Source of the DNA: Methanococci archaeon
GTDB lineage: Archaea; AGJL01; Methanococci; Methanococcales; Methanocaldococcaceae
Reading direction: 5' to 3'
NCBI GenBank assembly: GCA_013153845.1
Contig: JAADDS010000012.1
Coordinates: forward strand, 21,840-85,839
DNA: 64,000 bases
Part shown: positions 28,011-36,429 of the stretch, piece after piece
Layout of the letters: every line of letters begins with the position of its first letter
Position numbering within the stretch: the stretch's first letter is position 1
Position numbers and translations under genes: made by a program
The notes under the pieces: model-generated
Database searches by the model: none
Told to the model about the DNA's origin: nothing
What the model saw: the letters and a program-made list of their open reading frames with translations, nothing else

Positions 28011-28829
28011 ATGGAATTGTTCAAAGATATAAAAAATCTTGGAAAGTTGGTAAGATTAGAGAGGATATTCAACAGAGAGAGTGAGAAAACAGTAATAGTT
28101 CCAATGGATCACGGTGTTTCAAACGGTCCAATTAAAGGATTGATTGATATAAGAAAAACAGTAAATAATGTTGCAGAAGGAGGAGCTAACGCTGTCCTTT
28201 TACATAAAGGAATAGTTAGACATGGACATAGGGGCTATGGCAAGGATGTTGGCTTGATCATCCATCTATCTGGTGGGACAGCAATATCTCCAAATCCATT
28301 GAAGAAGGTTATAGTTACAACAGTTGAAGAAGCAGTGAGAATGGGTGCGGATGCTGTCTCTGTTCATGTGAACGTTGGTTCAGAGGAAGATTGGGAAGCG
28401 TACAGAGATTTGGGAATGATTGCTGAAACATGCGAATACTGGGGAATGCCATTGATTGCTATGATGTATCCAAGAGGAAAACACATTAAAAATGAGAGGG
28501 ATCCTGAATTAGTAGCTCATGCAGCAAGATTAGGAGCTGAGTTGGGAGCAGATATTGTAAAAACAAGTTATACAGGAGATATTGATTCATTTAGAGATGT
28601 TGTTAAGGGCTGTCCTGCTCCTGTTGTAGTTGCAGGAGGTCCAAAAACAAACACTGATGAGGAGTTCCTGCAAATGATAAAAGATGCCATCGAAGCAGGA
28701 GCCGCTGGTGTTGCAGTAGGTAGAAATATCTTCCAGCATGATGATGTTGTTGGTATAACGAGGGCTGTTTGTAAAATAGTTCATGAAAATGTCGATGTTG
28801 AGGAGGCATTAAAAGAGATCAGAAAATAA
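28011..28829 (+). CDS. aroA': 2-amino-3,7-dideoxy-D-threo-hept-6-ulosonate synthase
   Basis: This 272-residue enzyme is a class I aldolase-like transaldolase that condenses aspartate semialdehyde with 6-deoxy-5-ketofructose phosphate. This is the first step of the DKFP route to shikimate in methanogens. [17 protein letters not shown] at the N-terminus, [21 protein letters not shown] and the Schiff-base lysine strand DIVKTSYTG match the MJ0400 enzyme. The FBP-aldolase-like gene at 36.4 kb is its relative and may make the sugar precursor. GGTGTGAT precedes the ATG. A T-rich terminator region follows. Confidence 0.9.
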   Translation: MELFKDIKNLGKLVRLERIFNRESEKTVIVPMDHGVSNGPIKGLIDIRKTVNNVAEGGANAVLLHKGIVRHGHRGYGKDVGLIIHLSGGTAISPNPLKKVIVTTVEEAVRMGADAVSVHVNVGSEEDWEAYRDLGMIAETCEYWGMPLIAMMYPRGKHIKNERDPELVAHAARLGAELGADIVKTSYTGDIDSFRDVVKGCPAPVVVAGGPKTNTDEEFLQMIKDAIEAGAAGVAVGRNIFQHDDVVGITRAVCKIVHENVDVEEALKEIRK

Positions 28830-28865
28830 AATAATAAAAATAAAGTAATTACAACCCCATAACGT

Positions 28866-28944
28866 TTTATATTCTTTTACTCATCTCTTTTTGTCTCTAT
28901 TTTTTTAGTTATTTTTTTATTATTCTTTATTTTTTGTTTTTTTT
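28866..28944 (+). terminator. Oligo-T termination region
   Basis: Several runs of five to eight T occur on the plus strand within 120 bases after the synthase stop. In archaea such T tracts end transcription without a hairpin. Confidence 0.5.
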
Positions 28945-29056
28945 GGATGAGAGAATTTATTATATTTGTTATATCAAAATTGAAACTGAAAACAGATAAT
29001 TCTATATAATATATATTTAAATATATAAATCTAAATGGGAAAAATAAAATGAGAGA

Positions 29057-29251
29057 TTATTCATCCCTTCCCATCATTCTAAGGCCACATCTTGCTCCTC
29101 TTCCTCTACCAAGGCCTCTCCCTCCGCCGTCTATCCTATGGATAAATGTTGCAGGGGCCCCACAGTAAGGACACGTTTCTGGCTTTGGAACTCCATATGG
29201 AACTTCTATAACCTTCTGACATTTTGAGCATAAAAACTTCTTCATCTCCAT
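29057..29251 (-). CDS. Small zinc-ribbon protein with Gly/Arg-rich tail
   Basis: The 64-residue protein has one zinc ribbon, CSKCQK near residue 8 and CPYCGA near residue 32, and then a Gly/Arg-rich tail (GGGRGLGRGRGARCGLRM). I do not know its function. The tail resembles those of small proteins linked to iron-sulfur assembly or NifB/NifX-like (DUF134/Dinitrogenase-iron) clusters, and it may bind metal or nucleic acid. GGGGAT lies before the ATG. It is 158 bases downstream of the DUF5320-like gene on the same strand, and both have Gly/Arg-rich segments. Confidence 0.65.
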   Translation of the reverse strand: MEMKKFLCSKCQKVIEVPYGVPKPETCPYCGAPATFIHRIDGGGRGLGRGRGARCGLRMMGRDE

Positions 29252-29409
29252 AGTATCCCCCGATATATGTTAATAGACAATATATTTATAATTGAGAATA
29301 TTTGAGCATATAATTAAAAGTTAAAAATTAAAAAATAATTGAAGTTAACGTATTAATGTTATCTTTATTGATTGTTGTATTTATACTTTATTTTTTATTT
29401 TTCTTGTTT

Positions 29410-29709
29410 TTACTTGTTTCTTTTTAATTCATCTAATCTTCTTTTAATTCTTTCTAATTCCTCTTCTAATAATTTTTTTTCTTCTTCCAAACTCTTTACA
29501 GTTTCTTCTAAGTATCTTCTTTCATCAACATCAGTGTAAGGAGTTCTGTAGAGATCCCAAGCGTGAACTAAACTTCCGGTTTTTTCATCGACATAAAAAG
29601 CGTGAGGCCCTAAACCACATCTACATGGCCCCACGTATCTGTATCTGTCTCCAACTCTACCGAGCATGTAGTATCTCCAGAATCCTCTTCCTCTTCCCCA
29701 TCCAAACAT
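29410..29709 (-). CDS. DUF5320-like small protein with Gly/Arg N-terminus and coiled coil
   Basis: The 99-residue protein starts with MFGWGRGRGFWRYYMLGR. It has CRCG near residue 31 and ends in a Glu/Lys coiled coil of about 35 residues. This layout is common in small archaeal proteins found near iron-sulfur and metal-handling genes (DUF5320); no activity is established. An ORF reading continues 50 codons upstream. GAGGTGAT is placed four bases before the ATG at 29709, so I start there. The promoter upstream contains a perfect palindrome, suggesting control by a dimeric regulator. Confidence 0.65.
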   Translation of the reverse strand: MFGWGRGRGFWRYYMLGRVGDRYRYVGPCRCGLGPHAFYVDEKTGSLVHAWDLYRTPYTDVDERRYLEETVKSLEEEKKLLEEELERIKRRLDELKRNK

Positions 29710-29749
29710 TAGCATCACCTCATTTTTTGTTATTGTTTCTTCACAATAA

Positions 29750-29778
29750 TACACATATGTGTAAAAATATATATACTT
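29750..29778 (-). promoter_or_regulatory. TATA box with overlapping palindromic operator
   Basis: On the minus strand, AGTATATATATTTTT (about 29778-29764) is a strong TATA box. Just downstream lies the perfect 14-base palindrome TACACATATGTGTA (29763-29750), where the transcription start is expected. A regulator bound there would block initiation of the DUF5320-like gene. The regulator is unknown. Confidence 0.55.
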
Positions 29779-29932
29779 TTTGGTTTTGTGTATATTTATG
29801 CCACATTTATACATAAGTAGGTATATAAAGAACAAAAAACAAACTATAAACAAACACAATAAAAATTTTGAATTCCCATTAATGTAAAATTAAAAAATTA
29901 AAATTTTAATCAACTAACATCGGGGATATGCT

Positions 29933-30796
29933 ATGACAAACGTAAGATACCCAGCAGTTGCAGGTCTATTCTACCCCTCCCACCCAGATGAGCTCATAGA
30001 GATGATAGAACAATGCTATCTTCATAAATATGGTCCAAAATCAATGCCTGTTAGGGGAACGTATGAAAAACCCATTGGGTTGCTATGCCCTCATGCCGGC
30101 TATGTTTACTCAGGACCTATTCAAGCCCACTCCTACTATGAGTTGTCTAAGAGGGTAGATCCCCTTGAAGAGACCACCGCTGTGATTTTAGGCCCAAATC
30201 ACACAGGTTTAGGTTCTGGGGTTAGTGTATGTAATGGAATCTGGAGAACTCCTCTTGGGGATGTAAAGTGTGATGAGGAGTTTGTTGAAGAACTCTGGAG
30301 AAAATGTGAGATTATTGACTTAGATGAAACCGCTCACATGAATGAACACTCTATAGAGGTTCAATTGCCGTTTTTAAAGCATTTAGAATTATTAAATATT
30401 GCAAAATTTAAAATAGTGCCCATATGTATGATGTTTCAGGATTATGAAACATCTGTTGAGGTTGGATACTTTGTTGCAAAGGTTGCTAAGGAGTTGGGAA
30501 GGAGAGTTGTGATTATCGCTTCTTCTGATCTAACTCACTATGAACCTCAAGAGGTTGCTTCAAAAAAAGATGCGATAGTTATAAAGGATATTTTAGAGAT
30601 GGATGAAAAGGCATTATATGAGGATGTTATTAACTATAATATATCCATGTGTGGGTATGGGCCAGTTATAGCGATGCTAAGGGCTATGAAGATTCTTGGG
30701 GCTAAAAATTCTAAACTACTGGCTTATGCAACGTCAGGAGATATAACGGGAGATTATTCCTCAGTTGTTGGTTATGCATCTGCTCTTGTTGAGTAA
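29933..30796 (+). CDS. MEMO1-family protein
   Basis: The 287-residue protein belongs to the MEMO/UPF0103 family, related to class III nonheme-iron dioxygenases. [18 protein letters not shown] opens it, [21 protein letters not shown] carries a conserved histidine, GPNHTGLG follows, and [11 protein letters not shown] and SSDLTHYEP give further metal-type residues. It is cytoplasmic and its reaction in archaea is not established. Length is normal. GGGGATATGCT lies before the ATG. It converges with the CofE-like gene. Confidence 0.88.
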   Translation: MTNVRYPAVAGLFYPSHPDELIEMIEQCYLHKYGPKSMPVRGTYEKPIGLLCPHAGYVYSGPIQAHSYYELSKRVDPLEETTAVILGPNHTGLGSGVSVCNGIWRTPLGDVKCDEEFVEELWRKCEIIDLDETAHMNEHSIEVQLPFLKHLELLNIAKFKIVPICMMFQDYETSVEVGYFVAKVAKELGRRVVIIASSDLTHYEPQEVASKKDAIVIKDILEMDEKALYEDVINYNISMCGYGPVIAMLRAMKILGAKNSKLLAYATSGDITGDYSSVVGYASALVE

Positions 30797-30820
30797 AAAA
30801 TTTTAAACAATTTTCCAATC

Positions 30821-31693
30821 TTAACGATTTGGAATATATTCCTCTTTTATTTTTACAACAACTATCGGAGTATGTTCTAATTTTTCCAGTATCTCTTCGG
30901 TTATAACATAACTGTTGTATTTTTCTAACACTTCGTTGATGTTTTTTACTGTTTTATGGACTCTATCGCAAATAAATGCTATCCTAACAAGCTGGCCAAT
31001 TGAGTAATTTTTATATACTTTATTTCCAACTATTGCCAAAGGTGTGCATCCTGCAAAACCTCCAACCTTAAAGATCTCAGCCAATCTTCCTAATAAGAAT
31101 CCAAGAACTCCGATTCCGCTGATTATTCCGTTAATTGCATAGGGAAGAGCGGTAATATACCATTTAAAAATTCGGTATGTGGCATCAGTATCTGCTACCA
31201 TAACAACAACATCAACTCCAAACTCTTTTTTTATTTCATTATAAAGACGTTCTGCCCATTTTTTTGGGTCTTTTGGTAGGGGAGAGACGTAAGTTCCCGG
31301 AACATTAGTGAGATCTAAACCCCCTTCTGCATATGGTTTTAAAGCATATCTTAAACCAACAGTTTTTATAACTGTTTCTTTATGTTTTAATGTTTCTTTT
31401 TTTGGAAGTTTCCTTAGATTTTTTATTTTTTCTTCTTTAATATTTAATAATTTTCCTAAGACATATCCCCAAAGATATTTAGACCAGTAATAACAAAAGT
31501 AGGCCAAAATTCCAGGTTCAAATTTACTTTCATCAACAAAGTTTCCTTCGGCAGTAGAAACCATCTTCTCACTTAAAACTATAAAATCCCCATCTTCTAA
31601 CTTTATCCCGCTATTTCTTATTGCGTCGATTATTATCGGAATAAAATCTTCTCCTCTTTTTATATATCTTGTAGTTATTGGATACGCTTTCAT
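30821..31693 (-). CDS. CofE-like protein (F420-0:gamma-glutamyl ligase homologue)
   Basis: This 290-residue protein is related to CofE, which adds glutamates to coenzyme F420-0 with GTP. It has LEDGDFIVLSEKMVSTAEG at the N-terminus, GLRYALKPYAEGGLDLTNVPG in the middle, and VVMVADTDATYR, all in the family order. It differs from standard CofE, which is about 250 residues, so it is probably a paralogue with another substrate. The second of two adjacent ATGs (31693) is better placed behind GGAGAG. The end converges with MEMO. Confidence 0.7.
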   Translation of the reverse strand: MKAYPITTRYIKRGEDFIPIIIDAIRNSGIKLEDGDFIVLSEKMVSTAEGNFVDESKFEPGILAYFCYYWSKYLWGYVLGKLLNIKEEKIKNLRKLPKKETLKHKETVIKTVGLRYALKPYAEGGLDLTNVPGTYVSPLPKDPKKWAERLYNEIKKEFGVDVVVMVADTDATYRIFKWYITALPYAINGIISGIGVLGFLLGRLAEIFKVGGFAGCTPLAIVGNKVYKNYSIGQLVRIAFICDRVHKTVKNINEVLEKYNSYVITEEILEKLEHTPIVVVKIKEEYIPNR

Positions 31694-32016
31694 CATCTCT
31701 CCTTGATTTTAATTTTATGTGGTTAAGATGATTTATATGATTTGGTTGAGTTATATTAGTTTTATGTGGGATGTTCTGTTTTTGATTTTTTGAATGAGGG
31801 AGGTTGTTAATAGAAAAATTATTAGAAAATTATAAAACTATGGAAAATAAAATGTGAAAAAATATAAAAATATAGAATATGAAATTTATATACAGTTAGG
31901 AAATATTTATAAAAAAATATAAAATAAATATAAAATTTAAATATAAAATTCTCAGTCTGAGAACGAAGAAGACCTAAAAATAAAAAATTATAAAAATAAC
32001 TGTGTGGGGAGAGAAC
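31694..32016. other. AT-rich spacer with one short hairpin
   Basis: There is no gene. A perfect seven-pair palindrome (TTCTCAG-T-CTGAGAA) lies at 31949-31963, followed by GAAGACCTAA, a string that recurs at about 32635 inside the chemoreceptor relic. The region nearest 31880-31990 could hold the old receptor promoter. Confidence 0.4.
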
Positions 32017-32611
32017 ATGAAATTGGAATATAAAGTTTTCTTGATCTCATTAGTTATGTGAAATAATGGAAAGAAATTGCCCAAACATTTAAAGAGGCAT
32101 TAAACGCTTTGGCGCATCTTGCTAACGGGGACTTTTCTGTTAGATTAAATGAAAACAGAAAAAGAAATAAATTCCAAAAAATGTTTATAAGGCAAAAACA
32201 ACGTTTCAACAATAACTTGAAAATATAAGGAAGGAAGTGTTGGACTTAAACCTACAAATTGAAGTTTTGAAAAAAGAGACAAAAAAGGCACGTGAAGCAA
32301 TAGAACAGATGAGTGATGCAGATCAGCAAGTTGCAACTGCTGCCTCAGATCAATCTGCAAAACTACAAGATATAACACAAGAAGTCGAAAAAGCAGATGA
32401 ACTTGCCAAAAGAACAGAGAATCTATCAGAAGAAGGAGAAAAAGTTTCTATAGAGGCAAGCGAAAAAGCAGATGAGAGTATAAAAAAGATCGAAAATGCC
32501 GTTTAAAACTGTTTAATTTTTTATGGGCAAATATGAACTTATATAAGTTTTCAATACCAAAATTTTTATAAAATTTTTATATAAGTTTATATATAATAAA
32601 CAAGTATTTAG

Positions 32612-32652
32612 ATGCCTCTGATGAAGGTGAGACAGAAGACCTAAGGAGGCAT
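32612..32652 (+). other. Two-stem RNA-like hairpin inside the receptor relic
   Basis: ATGCCTC (32612-32618) pairs with GAGGCAT (32646-32652), and AGGT (32625-32628) pairs with ACCT (32639-32642). The internal loop is TGATGA against AAG, and the apical loop has 10 bases. TGATGA resembles a C box, but no D box (CTGA) stands opposite. Function is unknown. Confidence 0.4.
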
Positions 32653-32689
32653 TGATATTGTGATATTTAAACTAATAGGAGGAGCTGGA

Positions 32690-32740
32690 GTTCTCTTGGA
32701 GCGAAGCGACGAGAACTTAAAAACCGTAAGGTTTTTAAGT
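32690..32740 (+). mobile_element. Hairpin element E3, TnpB right-end-like
   Basis: Hairpin alpha pairs GTTCTC (32690-32695) with GAGAAC (32711-32716) around a loop with GAGCGAAGC. Hairpin beta is ACTTAAAAACC, loop GTAA, GGTTTTTAAGT (32715-32740). These match E2's alpha and beta, including the loop bases, although the stems differ. There is no gamma hairpin. It lies within the broken chemoreceptor, exactly where the reading resumes. Confidence 0.6.
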
Positions 32741-33273
32741 CCGTTGTTGCAATAGATGAAGTTAACAATGCATTCCTAAAAATAAAAGAGGCAGTAGATA
32801 AAGCAATGGAGAAAATAGAGGAGATAAAAGAAGACGCTCAAAAAGCAGTAGATAATATACAGGCAGCGTTAAGAGATGTGCAAGATGTCGCTTCAATCTC
32901 TGAAGAGTTTGCTGCAACTGCTGAAGAGTTAACCGCATCAACAGAAGAACTAAACGGAGTTATAGAAGAAATAGGTAAAGCTGCTGAAAAAGTGGCTAAA
33001 ATAGCAGATAACTTGGCAAAATCAGCAAGTAAGTTTAAAGTATAAAAAGTAAAGTATAAAAAGTATAAAAACTTTGAATAAAATTAAACTTTCTTTTTTT
33101 TAGCAATTGCAAGCAATATTTCCCATCTTTTTCTTTTTATCAGTTATATATGTTTTTTAATGTTTTAATTTCTGTTTTTACTGAAAATACTCTTCCTAAT
33201 TTTCATCATACAGAAAAAGCTTAAAAACATACAGGAGTATATGTCTGATTAACAAAGAAAATAGGTGAGTGTA

Positions 33274-33837
33274 ATGATAGTAATTTTAGATAACGGAGGG
33301 CAATACGTCCACAGAATACATAGATCTTTAAAATATCTTGGAGTTCCATCTAAAATAATTCCAAATACAACCCCTTTGACTGAAATAGAGAGTAATGGAG
33401 ATATAAAAGGAATCATATTGAGCGGAGGGCCCAACATTGAAAAGGCAGGGCAATGTGTAGATATTGCATTAAATACCAAACTTCCAATTCTTGGAATATG
33501 CTTAGGTCATCAAATTATTGCATTGGCATATGGAGGAGAGATAGGACGAGCAGAGGCGGAGGAGTATGCGTTAACAGAAATATATGTCGATGAAGAAGAC
33601 GATCTTTTTAAAAATGTTCCAAAAAAATTTAAAGCATGGGCATCACACAAGGATGAGGTTAAAAAAATTCCTAAAAATTTTAAAATCTTGGCTCATTCGG
33701 ACATATGCAAAGTCGAAGCAATGAAACATATGTCTAAACCAATATATGGTGTTCAATTTCATCCCGAAGTAGCTCACACCGAATACGGAAGCGAAATATT
33801 AAAAAACTTCTGTAAAGTTTGCGGATACGAGTTTTAA
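33274..33837 (+). CDS. guaAA: GMP synthase glutaminase subunit A
   Basis: The 187-residue protein is a class I glutamine amidotransferase that passes ammonia to a separate GMP synthase ATP-PPase subunit. The catalytic cysteine is in [15 protein letters not shown] (about residue 76), the histidine-glutamate pair is in [11 protein letters not shown], and [17 protein letters not shown] is the usual start. Archaea split GuaA in two; the PPase subunit is not in the window. The ATG at 33274 is behind GGTGAG; an in-frame GTG at 33265 overlaps that site. Confidence 0.92.
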   Translation: MIVILDNGGQYVHRIHRSLKYLGVPSKIIPNTTPLTEIESNGDIKGIILSGGPNIEKAGQCVDIALNTKLPILGICLGHQIIALAYGGEIGRAEAEEYALTEIYVDEEDDLFKNVPKKFKAWASHKDEVKKIPKNFKILAHSDICKVEAMKHMSKPIYGVQFHPEVAHTEYGSEILKNFCKVCGYEF

Positions 33838-34041
33838 ATCTTCCTTAACTCTTTTCATCAATTAAAATTTTAAATATCAAAAACCTGATTAAAAAAATTA
33901 ATTGGTAGTATTTTATACTCCCATCAATTTTATGGATAATATGTAAGATAGACACCATGGAACTCATATATTCACATACTTTATTATGCTTTATTTTATA
34001 GATCCAAATTGTAATTTATATATATTTTGATGGGTGAAATC

Positions 34042-35091
34042 ATGGTTGAAAAAGAAAAAGATATAAAATTAACAAGTTTAGTTAAACTTCACGGATGAGC
34101 TTGTAAACTTCCCAGCACCGAATTAGAATATTTAGTAAAAGGGATAGTTTTGGATGAAGATCTTGCTGAAAAAAATATAATTGTTGGACTTGGAGATGAT
34201 GCATCAGTTATAAAAAGGAATGGATTGGTTATTGCTAAAACAGTGGATGTTTTTACACCGATCGTTGACGATCCTTACATACAGGGAAAAATAGCTGCAT
34301 GCAACTCAACAAGTGATATTTACGCAATGGGTTTGTTAGATATAATTGGTGTTTTGGTAATACTCGGCATTCCAGAAAAACTTCCGATAGATATTGTTAA
34401 AAAAATGCTAAATGGATTTCAGGACTTTTGCAGAGAAAACAACACCACGATCGTAGGAGGACATACAATAATGAATCCATGGCCACTGATTGGAGGGGCA
34501 GTAACAGGAGTTGGAAAAGAAGAAGAAGTTTTGACAAAGTCAGGAGCAGAAGAAGGAGATGTTTTAATCCTAACAAAGCCATTAGGAACTCAGACAGCAA
34601 TGGCACTTTCAAGAATTCCTGACGATTACAAAGAACTGATCGGCATAGATGAAGAGGAAATGAACTACATAATAAATAAGGCAATAGAGTTGATGACAAC
34701 CTCCAACAGATATGCGTTAAAATCTTTAAGGAATGCAGAAAAAAAAGTAGGGGATAAAATAGCAAACGCCCTTACCGATATAACAGGATTTGGACTCCTT
34801 GGTCACTCAAATGAAATGGCAAAGAATAGCAATGTGCTAATTGAAATAGATCTCCTTCCATGTATAAAAAGAACTCCAGAACTCAGTAAAATGTTTGGAC
34901 ATGCGTTATTAGATGGATACGGAGCAGAAACAGCTGGTGGTTTATTAATCTCTGCAAAGAGCGACTATAAAGATGATTTAATAGAAGAACTTAGAAAAAA
35001 TAAAGTTTATGCCTTTGAAGTTGGAAAAGTTGTAAAAAAAGGAGAAGGTAGGGCAATTTTAAGCAAAGATGTTAAAATTGTTGAGGTTTAA
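34042..35091 (+). CDS. selD: Selenophosphate synthetase, selenocysteine-containing
   Basis: SelD makes selenophosphate from selenide and ATP for selenocysteine synthesis. The gene starts at the ATG at 34042 after GGTGAAATC. An in-frame TGA at 34096-34098 is codon 19 in the motif KLHG-U-ACKL. This is the catalytic Cys/Sec position of the family, so I read it as selenocysteine rather than a stop. Downstream come IVGLGDDASVI, VFTPIVDDPYIQGKIAACNSTSDIYAMG and FGLLGHSNEMA, the normal ATP-binding pattern. Total length is 349 residues. The SECIS lies 51 bases after the stop. A 19-base inverted repeat joins the bases after the Sec codon to the bases after the stop. Confidence 0.95.
34106..34124 (+). 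repeat. Left arm of a 19-base perfect inverted repeat in selD
   Basis: AACTTCCCAGCACCGAATT begins 7 bases after the selenocysteine TGA. It is the exact reverse complement of 35097-35115, which begins 5 bases after the selD stop. In the mRNA the arms could form a 19-pair helix around almost the whole coding region. Confidence 0.9.
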
Positions 35092-35096
35092 AATAC

Positions 35097-35115
35097 AATT
35101 CGGTGCTGGGAAGTT
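35097..35115 (+). repeat. Right arm of the selD inverted repeat, in the 3' UTR
   Basis: AATTCGGTGCTGGGAAGTT is the exact reverse complement of 34106-34124. It ends 27 bases before the SECIS stem-loop, so pairing would place the SECIS near the UGA codon. The role is inference. Confidence 0.9.
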
Positions 35116-35142
35116 GAAACAAAGATAAAAATCAAAAGTATC

Positions 35143-35175
35143 GGATGTGCCGAACCCATTTTGGGAGGCACATCC
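35143..35175 (+). promoter_or_regulatory. Archaeal SECIS element in the selD 3' UTR
   Basis: The stem GGATGTGCC pairs perfectly with GGCACATCC. Between them are GAA on the 5' side, a CCC/GGG upper stem with ATTTT loop, and a single A on the 3' side. The GAA...A internal loop with a short GC upper stem is the known archaeal SECIS pattern that directs UGA recoding from the 3' UTR. Confidence 0.95.
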
Positions 35176-35182
35176 AAAAAGA

Positions 35183-35995
35183 TTAAAAAATATCTTCCCA
35201 AACTCTGGAACTGTATCCCAATGGATAATACTTTTTATTTACCACAGCATAGATACTTCCATCAAAATCGACACCTAAATCATTGAAGACCTCTGGATCT
35301 ATAAAGTTTCTTTTTAGATAATATCTAACAGGAACTACCTTATTTCCTGCTTTTACTAACTTTTTTATATACAATCTATAACCAAATCCTTCAAATCTTT
35401 TATCTATATATGCTTTTGTCAAAAAGAACCTATCTGGAGAGAGGATGGATGGAATATAATATCCTCCTTCACTTTTTAATATATAGAGGACATCTTCACA
35501 AAATTTTTCTTTTAGATTGTTCCATGTATCTAATATCTCATCCCTACTGACAGAAATAACTTCTATTCTCCCATCCGGATTTAACCACATGCCCTCTTCA
35601 TTGTTTAAAAATAATACAAGCGTTTTACCACTATCAGTTATATCTAACCTTTTACTTGGAATTACAATCCCTGCATCAACAATTATCGGCATTAACAGGG
35701 GAATTTTAGCGTTCAGTATACTTATTGCTTCTCGATCTTTCTTACCTCTTAGATATTGTAGAAATTCCTCATTATCCGGAATGATCTTTCGATCTGGCAC
35801 CAGTATTGTTATAACTCCATTTTCCTGACTCATGAAATTGCCAGAAAATAATTTACACTTCTCCATTTTTCCATGCTCTCTGCATTCTTTTTTATCCTTA
35901 GAAGCAAATCCACATTCCTTACAATAATACCCCTCCTCAACACTCGCAAAACCTAAGAAAAATCCCTTTACGGATATTTTTTGATCCTCTTCCAT
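35183..35995 (-). CDS. Unknown protein with N-terminal zinc-finger-like motif
   Basis: I do not recognise this 270-residue family. Residues about 20-50 hold YYCKECGFASKDKKECREHGKMEKC, a Cys-Cys-His-Cys arrangement that may bind zinc. The rest is mixed alpha/beta with a repeated strand pattern and aromatic residues near the end (YYPLGYSSRVWEDIF). There is no signal peptide or membrane helix. It converges with selD, and its stop is only 8 bases from the SECIS. The ATG at 35995 has GGATGG-type pairing upstream, though it is weaker than its neighbours'. Confidence 0.7.
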   Translation of the reverse strand: MEEDQKISVKGFFLGFASVEEGYYCKECGFASKDKKECREHGKMEKCKLFSGNFMSQENGVITILVPDRKIIPDNEEFLQYLRGKKDREAISILNAKIPLLMPIIVDAGIVIPSKRLDITDSGKTLVLFLNNEEGMWLNPDGRIEVISVSRDEILDTWNNLKEKFCEDVLYILKSEGGYYIPSILSPDRFFLTKAYIDKRFEGFGYRLYIKKLVKAGNKVVPVRYYLKRNFIDPEVFNDLGVDFDGSIYAVVNKKYYPLGYSSRVWEDIF

Positions 35996-36109
35996 CCTTT
36001 CACCAAATATATTAAAAATTTTCTTGCATATTTAAAATTATCCTGACATAATATTTTTATACCTTTTATTTGAAAGTAATATATGCAAAGATTCAAGGAG
36101 GTGAGATCA

Positions 36110-36289
36110 ATGGCAAAATGTTATGCAAAAATAACTACATTCGACTATGAAAAAGAGAGAAAATATTCTGTAAAGATAGTTTCATTAAGAGAAGATGTTG
36201 TCGTTAAAAAGATAAGGAGAGTTAGATTTGGGGTTATGTGTAGCTCAATAACACATAAAGTAAGCATATCGAAGATTTTATCAGTATAA
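36110..36289 (+). CDS. Small unknown protein
   Basis: The 59-residue protein starts MAKCYAKITTFDYEKERKYS and reads as three or four beta strands with basic residues, one of them KKIRRVRFGV. It may be a small nucleic-acid-binding fold, but no family is recognised. Support for a real gene is the perfect AGGAGGTGA ribosome site five bases before the ATG at 36110. A longer in-frame reading from 36083 ignores that site. The gene stands alone, divergent from the 35995 gene. Confidence 0.65.
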   Translation: MAKCYAKITTFDYEKERKYSVKIVSLREDVVVKKIRRVRFGVMCSSITHKVSISKILSV

Positions 36290-36429
36290 CATATTATTAA
36301 ATTATTTGAATTATTATAAAAATATGATATTATTTCAATATATAACCTTAAATATAATTTTGATTAAAAATATATTTAAATATAGTAAAGCATAAATAAA
36401 ACAAATAAAAATACGTGGAGGATATTTTT

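Larger units (their letters stand above)
32017..33045 (+). pseudogene. Methyl-accepting chemotaxis protein, broken
   Basis: Several frame pieces read like one chemoreceptor. A start, MKLEYKVFLISLVM, hits TGA. A HAMP-like piece follows (LNALAHLANGDFSVRLNEN), then in another frame a coiled-coil adaptation region from 32237 to 32506 with QQVATAASDQSAKLQDITQE. After a gap with a hairpin and a TnpB-type end, the last coiled coil resumes at about 32745 (ISEEFAATAEELTASTEELN) and stops at 33045. The signalling tip is missing, so it cannot work. No che genes are in the window. It suggests the lineage lost chemotaxis or this receptor, partly through an element insertion. Confidence 0.8.

Noticed and set aside
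32612..32652. Hammerhead ribozyme (CTGATGA string)
   Set aside because: The matching GAAA and cleavage-site stem are missing; only AAG stands opposite the loop.
34042..34149. selD as a pseudogene with a nonsense codon, gene starting at 34150
   Set aside because: The TGA is at the known Sec position and a canonical SECIS follows the stop.
34397..34765. Minus-strand Leu-rich ORF across selD
   Set aside because: Low-complexity Leu/Ser translation opposite conserved SelD sequence.
35143..35175. Hairpin after selD as a transcription terminator
   Set aside because: The GAA/A internal loop and short GC upper stem fit SECIS, and no T tract follows.
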